Assembly (NCBI GenBank): GCA_023630585.1
Contig: CM042565.1
Coordinates: forward strand, 9,442,013 to 9,506,012
Direction of reading: 5' to 3'
Source: Cranoglanis bouderius
Taxonomy: Eukaryota; Chordata; Actinopteri; Siluriformes; Cranoglanididae
DNA: 64,000 nt
Part shown: piece by piece, positions 26,930 to 38,700 of the stretch
Position numbering within the stretch: position 1 is the stretch's first letter
Layout of the letters: every line of letters begins with the position of its first letter
Made by a program: the position numbers and the translations under genes
The notes under the pieces: generated by a model
What the model was told of the DNA's origin: nothing
Database searches by the model: none
What the model saw: the letters and a program-made list of their open reading frames with translations, nothing else

Positions 26930-27372
26930 ATGTAAGGTGTTGGGCTACCACAAGCTGTCAGAACAGCTTTAAGTCTCTGGAATTGTATTGAAGAGATGAC
27001 CATTCTTCCAAAAGATATTATCTCAGTTAAAGTTTTGATGATGGTGTTTGAGAGTACTGTCAAACACCAAACTCAAACCAAAAATTTTTCATAGGTGTTG
27101 ACTTGGATTGCAACTTGATGACTGTGAAGGCCATGACATATGATTTAGACCATTTTCATATTCATCAAACAATTCAGTCAGCCCTCCGAACCATGTTTAT
27201 ATAGGGGCACTGGCATCCTGGAAGAGACCACTCCCATCAGGATAGAAATGTTTCATCAAGGTGATTCAGTCAGAATACCTTTGCAATTATTTACAGTGAC
27301 CCTTCCTTCTATGGGACATGTGGACCAAAATCATGCCAGCAGATGCCTCCCAAAAACATAACAGAGCCTCAG
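26930..27372 (-). mobile_element. Internal fragment of Tc1/mariner family D
   Basis: On the plus strand it reads AAGGTGTTGGGCTACCACAA, CATTCTTCCAAAAGATAT, GAAGAGACCACTCCCATCAG and ACCCTTCCTTCTATGGGAC, which is antisense to Tc1 transposase. It stops near AACAGAGCC. No terminal repeats. It lies just upstream of the megf9 promoter. Confidence 0.6.
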
Positions 27373-27540
27373 GGGTTTCATTACATTTGTCACCCTTCTG
27401 TACCTCACTAAAATATTGAGTGGAACCGACTCTTGGAATCGACTCAGTCGATTCCCTACACTCGGAAGTGGAGTCGGTTCCTAATGTGTCTGGAATCGAA
27501 CAGTCCTGGCGGTTTAATTGTAGGTTTTCCATTAAGCCAG

Positions 27541-27840
27541 TTCGTTTAGGGAGCCAGTTTTGAGGCTCTACATCCGCGTGCTGTGATTGGTCCAGAGAAA
27601 CGTCTGTCTTCGAAAATTCCGTCGCGTGCAGCCTGTGATTGGTTGGTGGAGTGTTTGTAGTAGATGAATGTGAGAAGAACTGTCAGTAGTTGGAGTGGAA
27701 CAGCAGATCTCGCGGTATACGACTTGTAAAGTAAAGACGTTCATTGTACCGGGGTGACCTGACCGGGACTGGGCTTTCAACAAACGGATTTACTGTTACA
27801 ACCTTTCACATGGGGAGCTAAAGCGTGCGCTGTATGCAGA
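27541..27840 (+). promoter_or_regulatory. Putative megf9 promoter / 5' UTR with two inverted CCAAT boxes
   Basis: Two GATTGG (inverted CCAAT, NF-Y type) motifs lie at 27585-27590 and 27637-27642, 52 bp apart, both in the context TGTGATTGG. The stretch from about 27420 to 27990 is clearly richer in CG dinucleotides than its surroundings, as expected for a CpG-island promoter. No TATA box is evident. Two short upstream ORFs (27810-27821 and 27834-27863) precede or overlap the start codon. The transcription start is not determinable here. Confidence 0.55.
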
Positions 27841-28273
27841 ATGTTAGTTTTTCCGGTGTTTGAGTTACTCTTGCTCGCGTGCACGGCTGGCTGGTCTCGT
27901 GCATTCCGCTCATACGGCAGAAGCGTCGCGAGGCACGCGCGTGCCGTGTCGGATAACCAGCTGGAGGTGTTTGCTACCACAGCCAACCCAAACCATTTAC
28001 CTGAGGAGAAGTTATCACTGTTGACCTCAGCTCAATTTCTTACCAACATGGTGACAACTACAGTCGCTCCTTCACCCAAAACAATGGCGCCAACGGTTCA
28101 AAACTCGACAAAGCTAAACATTTCACTAACAACTACTTTCCCATCTACACCGATTTACCCACAAAACTTAACTACGACGGCTACGACGGATTTTACCACA
28201 ATCACCACCACCACCACCACAACAACTACAACCACAACCACCACCACCACACTCGACTTTACCACCAAAAAAG
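27841..28273 (+). CDS. megf9: megf9 exon 1: signal peptide and Thr-rich stalk
   Basis: 144 codons plus one base. Residues 1-20 (MLVFPVFELLLLACTAGWSR) form a plausible cleavable signal peptide. Residues 20-60 are a basic, then neutral linker. From about residue 70 the chain is Thr/Pro/Ser rich, with N-glycosylation sequons at 88 (NST), 93 (NIS) and 109 (NLT). A run of 16 threonines occupies residues 122-137, encoded by an imperfect ACC/ACA tract (28199-28250) that is likely length-polymorphic. The donor is AAAAAAG|gtaacc at 28274. The ATG has A at -3; a second ATG 7 bases upstream is out of frame. Confidence 0.8.
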
Positions 28274-31200
28274 GTAACCTTTACCTAAACTAAAGCTTTG
28301 CTTTCAGTGGACATTGTATATTATTATGCTTGAATGTAGGTCTGAATTAAGTATTTACTAATAAACCTGTGTTTATTAATAAAGCTCACTGCAACCACAT
28401 GGCTAGCACAGGATAGCAGCTGCCACCCTTGAACCAATCCTTGCCACCCCTTTTCCACCCTGACCTCAAAACCCATCTCTGACAGGTGTATTGCTCCTGT
28501 ATACTTCATGCAGACTACAGTCATATTCAGCTCATCATTGCAGAGTTGTGTTTGTGTTGACCACAACCCTTGATTATTAGACACTATACAGCAACCATGA
28601 AGCCAATATACAACAATGTCAATATGTTATCTATGCATTTATACATTTCTGTAAATGCACCCTTGTCCTACATATTGGCTACCCCAAGTCTTAAAACCTG
28701 GACATGCCACTGTCAAGAGCATGTCCTAGAAATTGTATGCACTTCTGAGCCAACAAACTAGACACGATGCACAGGACGCAAGGCACTGCTAAGGAATGAT
28801 TTCTCCCTTTTCGATTCCTGTTCTTTATGTTCAGCATTCGGATTGTAATGTGTCTAACGTGCTTAAGTTGGTTCGCCGTGTACTAACATGTCACGGCGAC
28901 GGGATGCATTTCCACTTCGAAAGTGGGAGAACTCAACATGTTTTGTTGTCATAGGAATAATTAACGGCTAAAAGCGAAAGAGCACACAAAGCTCTAAACT
29001 TCCAGCGCCTTTGTTATGAGACACACCTTTATGTGCCCTCACAGTGACCAGAAAATAATACAGAAATACATTGGGAGAACGTTTGTTGGAAACGGCTTTC
29101 TTTAACAGCTTCATAATTACAAAGATGACGGGTTGTAAAGGGGAACTGTTCAAGCTCTTTTCCTCATTTGTCTTGAGTAGGGCTCTCAGAAGTCCTGGGG
29201 TTACCTGAAGTTCATGTAGGATTACTTTTCCATGTGAGGACGAATGAAGATGGTGGAAAAAAGCCAACAAGCTACTGGTACATATGATTATGGGGCTTGA
29301 ACATCATTCACATTTACAGTGTGGTGTTAATCAACAATTTGGAATGTCATTGCACGCCATCCTTTTGTATTCACAACTGTAGAGGAAATCAGATTTAGGC
29401 ATGGCAGGTTTTTCAGGCTTGAATTAATCATCTTATTTTGCTAGCGACTGTTGCTCATCATGTTTTTACATGTTTGCAGTTGACATTCGGTGTCACGCAT
29501 ATAAACCTGTAAGTAAGAGTAAACCTGATCGGCAGTGCATCCAGGAGTAATGATTGTTCCCGATATTAAAGCCAGACTATTTTAAACTAATGGACTTTGA
29601 GGTTTTATTTGCTCCACTTACTGGTTTGCCTTGCACAAGCATAAGGACTGATGCTAAAGCTCTCATTTAAAATGTCCCCAAGCGGAAGACATGTTCAGAA
29701 TTGCACTAAGGAATATATTTACATTGCATTTGCATGTTTTTATTCGACATACGCTTTTATTCAAATCCAAAGCGACAAACGAGGCAGAATGCAATTCCAG
29801 CATAAAAGGAGCCGACAATAATATATGCGCTGTAAGGACCAGGTGACCAAAAGACGTACAGGAATAAAATACTCAACAGCGTATAAACCGAAAGGGTCAG
29901 AGTAAGTGCTAATAATCATGAGTGCCACATTTGCGATAAGTATTTAAGCTACACACTATACAATTGCAAGGAGTCTTGGAAAAAGAGGAAATGGTAACAA
30001 TAATACCTAACTGGCAGGAACACAGAGTGTGTCTCAATCAGCTCCCTAGCTCATTAGGTCGTGAATCAGATATATCTGGTACATGAGTTGAGGCACTGGT
30101 AAGGACCCTGGCTCACTACACATTGGGACACTAATAACTCAATTTCCGGCGACATGATTACGTACTCACATTGTAAAACGTCACACAACTTGGAAACTTA
30201 AAAATATTAAAATTTTATATGTAATATTAAATTTGTAAGCTTAATCACACTCATTTCTGTCATGGTATGTCGAGTAGGATCGTAGGCTAATGAGTGGATT
30301 TAAAAAAAAAAAAAAATCATTAAACACTTAAAAGTCATTGGACTCAAACAAACCGTATATAGAACGTTAAATAAAGTTCAAAATAACGTGAGTGTATAAT
30401 TTGAGAGCAACATCAATGATAACAAGCTACTTACATTTGTAGACGAAGTTGGCTGAGAGTTCGTCCCCCAATTATAAAAATTCATCAATCTTATTGCCCA
30501 GAAAGTGTTGATTAATTTTCTGTAAAAGCAGCTCTGCCAGTAGTTCAGCTGCAGGGCGAATCACAGGTTTATATTAATGCGCCCCAAAGTGTTTTTTTCC
30601 TTAAATAATTAATCAATATAGACTCCCCACTCTGTCTTATTTACCAGTCTATTTAATCTGATGCTATAAAATAGGCTAATTAAAAAAAAAGAAAAAGAAA
30701 TACAAGTACACATTATGGGATGTTACCTGAGGTAGTGCTTACTTGCATCAGCACTACCTTTGGCTGTTTTATTTATTTTTAGTAAAATCTATGACATAGA
30801 TAAACTAACCAGCTGTCATAGCTTTTAGATTAATAACAGTTCAAAGATTTCCCAAGAGCAGTGTGTTAATCAGTTGATTCCTTCTATAATAACGCATACA
30901 TAAGGCCCTTTTGAGGTATATATGTTTTTATCTATTCAGTTTGGAACTTAAAAGCTGGTAGCCAAGCCAGCAAACTGATTCGGCAGCCATTAGGGAGACG
31001 TAGTCCAGTTGTGAGTACCTGGTACCTGGATGAGTTGTTGTATTGCTTAAGCCTCCCTGATCATTCTTCAAAATCGAGAGCTATAGTAGTCCATGAAGGC
31101 TGGCTAGCTGGCCATCAGTCACTACCTTGAGTTTCCTGGTCAACCTTGATGATCATGATAATGAGCTGACCTTGATGTTCCAGCCTTTTCTGGGAACCTT

Positions 31201-32659
31201 ATCAATCAGCGTTAATTTGTCCTCTCGGCCCAAAGTTACATTCTGCACAAATCGGTTACAAGTTTCTATAAGTATAGTCTTTTTTCTGATAGAGTTCTGT
31301 TTGACTTTTCTGTTCATGGGCCAAGCGAAACTGGAAACATTATCTTAAGTGATCTGAATCACCACCTGCGAATGGGGAAAAGTAAACATCATATCAAAGT
31401 GCTTTTTAACGCAACACCCTTTAAGCAATAAATGGACTTCGATAGAAGTGAATCTATGTACAGAGTTATTATTTGAATTGCTTATTTTCCCCTCTCACAA
31501 GGTGAATGGGAACATAAGCATCAGAGTTTCTTTGCCCTAGATAGGATAACATGATACAATCACTAACCTTAAGGCATATGTAATACTTACTGTCCCAGTG
31601 TTGCTGGCCATAGGTAGACATCTTTCAAGACTTGAACGTCTGTAGTGCATGTATGGAATAATAATGATGGTAACTCTGTCACGATCACATGGAGGTGCCT
31701 TTCAGCAGTGTGGCAAAAGGCGAAATCAAGCCCAAAATCAAAACGAGCAGTTTTTTTTTTTTGTTTGTTTGTTTGTCGTTGTTTTTTTGTCTTTTTTTGT
31801 TGGTAGCATTTTTCTTTTTCAAAGAAAAATCTAAATTGAGGAATTTGCATCCATTATAACTTCCACCAAGTACTCTCTTATTGTGTCCTTTGGAAGCAAG
31901 GTCGGTGTAAATCTGTTTCTTCAGCAGGCAGTGTAGCAGAGTCCCTGTGACAAACTGGAAATTGTCCTCTCCTCAACCTTCCCCGCTGTCTACTTTCCTC
32001 TATCACACTTCCCTCTTCAGTCTCATTGTCCAGCCACTCTTTCCCGCCTTGATTGTACCGATTTATAATGGATGAACCATTTAGGGCGCTTGTGACAAAT
32101 GGGTCAATAAAGACAAAAGAGGAAGTCAGCTAGTCTCTGCTATTTGGAAAGACATTGCAGAAAGGACTACATGTTCAGGGATGGACAGATTGAGTTAAGC
32201 AGCAGTCAGACTAAATCCAAGGAAATTGTGACTGGGAAATAAGTCAGTTCACTCGAACAGGAAAGGATGCAGAACACTAAAGAGGAATTTGCTGATTCCA
32301 TTTGAACTTTGAAGTTGAAAGTGGAAAAGACTACAATAGCCAAAGTACACAACTGTTTTTATTCTGGGTATGGAAATAAGACAGCAGCTAAACAGCAACA
32401 TAATGGAAAGATGTTTTTAAGGTCCATCCATCCATCCATCCATTCATTCATCTTTACTAAGCGCTTTATTCCACTCAGGGTTGGTGACGTTAGATGTTGC
32501 TTTTTGTTGATAATATCAAGAAAAAATGTTTGTTTCTTTGTCTGTTCACACAGCACATGAGTGTCCTCTGTGGCCATGTTTAGATATAGGTCTGCCACTG
32601 TAGATATATCCAGATATAGTGTTGGAACAGAAAAGCCATATTCAGAAAAGCCATTTCCA

Positions 32660-32706
<47 letters not shown>

Positions 32707-35700
32707 TATTTATTTTTTTTGCATCTCGTCTTTATAGATAACCGAACTTTTCCATCTCAGCCAACCATGAGAATGATTTTTTGCAATATGTGTTTTCCTG
32801 TTTTATGGCTTTTCTGTTCTGTTCTGTTTTTTTGTTTGTTTGTTTGTTTGTTTGTTTAAAGCTGCAGTACTGAACTTTTGCCTCCCTATCACCATCTCTG
32901 TTTGAAACATAAAATCGCAAGTTACTTGCAGAATTTAAAAAAAAAGAATTGTGGGTTGTGCTTCAGCACTGCTCCTCTGCGCCGATGAATCTAATAGTTT
33001 GAGGTATTCAGATGAGTTGTATATCAGCTCCAATACTTGACAACGGTGGCGGTGGATACGGTTTTCTTGGAGTAGAGGTGAGTTGCTCTCTCTCATGGCT
33101 AGCAGAAAATAAGTGCAATTTAGCACACTGACCATAGCAAAACAAACAAAAAAACAACATAGGAAACTCGATACCTAGCTGAATCAAGCGAACAAGTGCG
33201 CTAATGTAGGCTGTGTAGCTATTGAGCCACTGAAATGTCTTAATTGTTCAGCAGAGAAAAAAAAGCCATCTCTGCGTCAGTCTTCAATCCCTTCAGATCT
33301 CAGAGTTTTTGCCACCTCTCAAAAGCCATGCTGATATTTATTCTCATTTAATCACAGGCTCTGTCGCTTTCCCTTTTTGACTGCAGGCTCTCCGCAGTTC
33401 GGGGTTTCTTGGTTTTGACAGCAGGTGATTCCCCAGATGTCAACGATGATTGCGTTTAGAACTATCCAGATTAAAAGCAGCGATCTAGATGACAAGTTTC
33501 AATTCTAAGCAACTCTTGTAAGAACAAGCTACAAACACTCCACCATCTTCAGCCCCCACACATGTGATATAGTAACCGGCTCTTCTTCTTTCTGTTTACG
33601 GAGGTGACGTAACCATGCAAAGACGAATGACCTCAAACTGACGTGTCCCACGAAATCCGACCCGACAGCTCAAATTATAAATCATTATTATTTATATCAA
33701 TCATCATATTTAACGTTGCGAATTGGGGTAAGGTAAGGAGACAGTTTTGAACACTGATTTTTTTTATGTACTTGCTCAATAATTGATTTTTGTTCATTTT
33801 TAACCAAAAAAGTTCGATACTGCCGCTTTAAGTCAATTTTAGAAAATTTGCTTAAAGAGCTGGATGGAAACTTTATAATGGGGGAAAAATTGTTGAACCT
33901 ACATCCACAGACTCCCAGCACAGTTAGATGTATCTAGATCTATTGTTCTTGACATATGATTATGATGGGTATAGGTTCCATTTAGTGTTGTGGCTTTGAA
34001 CTGGCCTCACTGAGATTAACAGTAAATATGGTCATATCACCGACTATAATGTCTTGTTCACACTCTTTTTCCTCTCTTTCTTTCTGTCTTTTCTTGCTCT
34101 TCTATGTCTATTCCTTTCTCTCCCTCTGTGATCCTCTTTTCTAAAGGGAAATTTAAGCACCCTAGAACAAAAGAAAACATAATTTGGTAACATAACTGTA
34201 TGGTTATTTAGATTTGTTGTAAGTTTATAATTCTGTTGTTTCGTACAAATTATTATTTTAACACAGATTTTAGAGTTTGCGATTTAAGTTCATTTTCTGT
34301 GTGAATAGAAAATGGCTGCATGCCTCAAACTCCTTCAGAGAAAGTCAGCAATTCTCCACATCTCTCAATTTATGTTGACATTTTCAGCTGCCCTAGCTAC
34401 TCATCTGCTGAAGACAGGCTAGAAGAACTTTCCGTTCTCCTGAGCATTTCAGTGAAACATTGGCCTGGAAAAGGGCAGCAATGCCCTGAGACAAGACAAG
34501 TGTGGTCAGTAGTCAGTTAAAAACTGCATACAGCTGACGAAACCGTATTCTGACTGGATAGATTTTACATGGAGAGGAGAGGTAATGTAATTATTGCTAG
34601 AGAATCTCTCGGATTGTAGTCCCATCAACACCATGGACAGATTTGGAGAGATTATGGCATGTTTTACCTTCTATAAAAGGACATGTAGAAATAACCAAAG
34701 GTTAGAAATAAACCCGAATTGACATGTTGGTAAAAATTCCATTATGTTCTGTGGGAAAAATTTAGTGCTTTTTCTTCAGTATAAAGCACTCCAGGAAGCA
34801 CTCTTGTCTCCCACCGAAAGCACAACCTAGCCAGGTTTTGGCCAAATGTAATATGCAGAACAGTAAAATATAGACCACGCTAAAAAGGATTCATCAGAGA
34901 AATGATGCTTTGGGGATTTTAGGCAAGTTATTGAGTTCCTAGCACAAGTAAAGCCTATGGTCATGTGACCTACTAATGATACAATGCAACATCACACTAC
35001 AACTAGCGGTTGTAATAAAGGTATTAAAAGTATGCATGATATTTTTAATGTGAGAACCATGTATGCATTATGAAGACACCGCTATTGCAATATTACATAA
35101 CAGCCATATGTCTGGAAATCTAATCTGAATAGTACTAAAGATGCATTTGCTACATGAGTATAATGTTGTAGCGTAATGTGTATTTGTTCACCTGTATTTC
35201 TGCAAACAATCTGTCAATATAGAAACACAGTGATGTAAACTGATTTGTGGCTTCATTTATAACTACTGCACCAAATTTAGTCTGTACTGTAAATCCACTG
35301 GGTATTTTTTGCATCATTCTGTCAAGGAGAAAGAAAGTCTGAACACAGCAGGACTTTACAGTGTGAAATAGTAGCTTAAATGCAGCAACACTGCTTTCTC
35401 TTGGTTCAGCACTTTAGGGAATTTGTTTTGAGGCAATCTGAGCTGCTTCCATATATAGCGCATCGGACACATTGCTAGGGAGAAAGCATCAAGTAAAAAT
35501 GAGCCTAAATTGCAGAATCCTTTAACCATTAATCATATGTGCAGTTTTCAGGCTGCCATAACATCGCAAAGTATCTGACAGCAAGTCCGGTCGTATATTA
35601 TTATCATTCACTTGGGGGGGAAAAAAAAAAAAATTCACCTCAAGATTTTCCATAATTCTTTCCTCTCATCCTGCTTTTTAAAACCGTCATCCATATTTAC

Positions 35701-38700
35701 TGTGGTCTCCTACACCATTACCCCCATGAAAATAATTAATGGGCTCTTTCACTGTGCAATCAAGCAATACGCTCAATGTTGTTGTTTTTTTTTTTTTATT
35801 GTAAATGATAATTTCTCTGGTGGCACTGTGGCGCAGTGAGGAGCGCTGATGCCTCATGGCTATAGGATCCAATCCTGAGCTCAGGTTACTGTCTGTGTGG
35901 AGTTTTCTTTCAGGTTCTATGGTTTCCTCCCACCTCCAGAAGATTAGTTATGCTAAAACTGCCCCTTGATGAGACTGTATGTGTGCATGGTGTCTTGCAA
36001 TGTACTGGCATCCCATCCAGGGTGTATTCCTGCATCAGCGTTCCTGGGATAAGCTCCGGATCCAACATGGCCCTGAGCAGGATGAAGCAGTTACTCAAGA
36101 TGAATAAATGAACGAATGATAAATTCTAAAGAAATGAAAATTAGTTAATAAAGGATATTTATTAACAGGACCTCAAACTGTTTCCTCTAAATGAACTAGA
36201 TGGCATGATATTGCAGAATTAGTGCATCCTTTTGTGCATTATACCGTCATATCCTGTCATTTGGTAACCCAATTTCTTTCTAACGCTTTTAATAAATATT
36301 ATACAGTGGGACTATTACAGACCTGCCAACACTAAACAACATGATAAAAATAATCGACTAGAGCATTTGGATATGGATTAATACAACCATGCTTAATTGT
36401 TTTTCTGGGCATCATGCCTGTACGCTGTGGCTGTATGAGTGGAAGAGTGGAACCCCACCCATTTATTTTGAGATTTTATTTTTTCCCACTCACAATAGGC
36501 TATTTTGTTGGAACTGACTGATATCTTGCTTTTTTTTGTAGCGCCTGAATATGAATCCAGCCTATTAGAGTCCAATTTAATAATGCCCAGATGTTTGAGG
36601 CGCATGAATGCTCTCCTCCTGCTTCCGTTTCCCGCTGTGCTCATTACCCAGCTCTCAGGTGGGAATCTAGACTGGTGAGGCAAACGGGCAAGCAGAAATG
36701 AAATTAACTGTTCAAAGAGACAAAAATAGACCCTCAAGTATAATAATGGCTCTGACGCCAGACATATCCGTCTATTTCAGTGCTAGTTGTAGGGCAATGA
36801 ATATCTAATTTGGAGTCCTCAGGTGTGGAAAACAGAATTTCTGTCATCTCTTGCATGTATTCAGAATATGAAGCGAGCATGCATCAGTGAGTATTCAGCC
36901 CATATGCTATGCAAACATCAGATGGGCGTTTGTGCCTGACGGGGTTTAGAGTATCATCTGCCATATGGAATTGTTCTGGTTTAGTTTTATTTTTTTCTGG
37001 AAAGCCAGTGGCAATGCAGGCTGACAGGATGCCACATAGCCTGAGGGAATCACACACTGCCACTGTATTATCAGCCTGTAACATTCTTATGTAACAACGT
37101 CAACGCCACTAAAGCTGACCCTGGGCTTTTGTCCTAGTGAACACTATCCTGACATCAGAATCCACAAATCCTACAAATACACATTATAGTTTTGTTCTAT
37201 AATGTAATAGACCGTGTAAAATGGTATGCAGATTGATTAAAAAAAACTCCACCCTGAAAAAACATGTTTATATTGAAACATTTGTGATGTACGTAGTGAT
37301 TATGGTGCTGATTAGTTCGTTGGTGCTGTATTTTCATTATTCCCATTAGAAGTTAGTTCGCACTTATATCATTACTGGTGCAGGTTTAAAAGGAGAAAAT
37401 GTTTCAACGACCTCAAACATACATTCAGGTTTTGTTGTTACCTCCTAAAAACAAAAGAGCAAGAAATTCTTGGTATTTTCCAGTGATGTTCAGTGTCATT
37501 AATGAGAAATCCAACTTAGAAGTAGTGGAGACTGAAAACGTTGGACTTCCAGAATGCAAAGCAGCTATACGACACATGTTACGACACATGAGTTACATCT
37601 GAGACTTGATTGAGCTAGTTAATGATCCAAGAGATGACCAGTACGATGGCGATGATGGAAGTATTGTCATGAAAGTTGAAAGTGAAAATTTACCAAATTG
37701 TTCATGAAATAAGTTTAAGCCAAAAAAGTCCACTCAGAATTTAATCATAAGAGAAATCTTTTTGCACAATTTAAGATCACACATTGAGTATAAATATTGA
37801 TATAGAAGGCACTCAGGATACATTTTTTTCCTTTAAAGTAAATGTCTAATTTCTCTCAGGTCTGCCTCTTTGTTATTAGGGCAGGTTGTAAAAGTATACA
37901 TTCTAGGGCACATTGCAGTGCAAGTACAGGCATGTCTGGAAGGTGTCTGATGCAAGAAGCATCAATTTGTGGGAACTAGCCTTGTGCATATACATTTTTT
38001 TTTCGCTGCTTGCAATTTACCATTTTAAAAATCGTGATAAACTATTTAATCACCCAGAACTGAATAAACTGCTTAAAAAGACAGGGAAACAAGCATTTCT
38101 ACTATTTCAGGTTTAAGTAGAGTAGGTGAGGGTGTAATAATATTATCATCTGTGCAGTCGGGAACTGCTTGCTGGCAGTGGCAATCATGAAAACTCAGCT
38201 AATGCGTAGTAAACAGTAAAAAAATAAAAATCAATTGTTTAATCTCTACATGGCCAAAGATTTCACTGTTCGTCTTCTGCTCAAAGTGTTTGCTTCAGCT
38301 TTTATATTTAGAAGGTGTGTTTATGTAAAATGTCACTATTCAGAGGTCTTCACTATCTGTCTCTCTTGACTTTGCAGGCGGTAGGAAAATGTGCAGATGT
38401 TGACTGCCAATGGCTTCGTTCCACATGTGTAGGGATCTGGCAGGGTTTTCATCAATCTGAGCAAGTGTCGAACTCCCTTCTGTGTGTAATCTGACACTGA
38501 GCACTCCTGAAGTGAGACAGGTGACAAGTGTGAGATGAACAGAATCTCTAGCAGTGGATGTCTCCAACTGCTTATTTTGTAGTCGCCTCTAATTTTATGC
38601 TGTAAACGACCCTTGAAATGTCCAATTAGTAGAGCTCACCTGTGAAGTATGCACTTCAGCTGCTCATTTTAGAGCCATAATAATTTGGTAAACAGCCATA

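Noticed and set aside
27841..28293. Treating exon 1 as a stand-alone 150-residue secreted mucin
   Set aside because: The last five codons follow a good donor (AAAAAAG|gtaacc), and phase 1 joins exactly to the EGF exon at 46205.
29140..29270. Minus-strand 100-codon frame at 28968-29270 as a gene
   Set aside because: No domain or splice context; lies inside megf9 intron 1 on the other strand.
30720..30770. let-7 microRNA precursor
   Set aside because: Only the first nine bases resemble let-7; the stem is 10 bp and lacks the mature sequence and length.
37399..37602. 67-codon open frame (MFQRPQTYIQ)
   Set aside because: Short, no splice sites in phase with megf9, no recognised homology.
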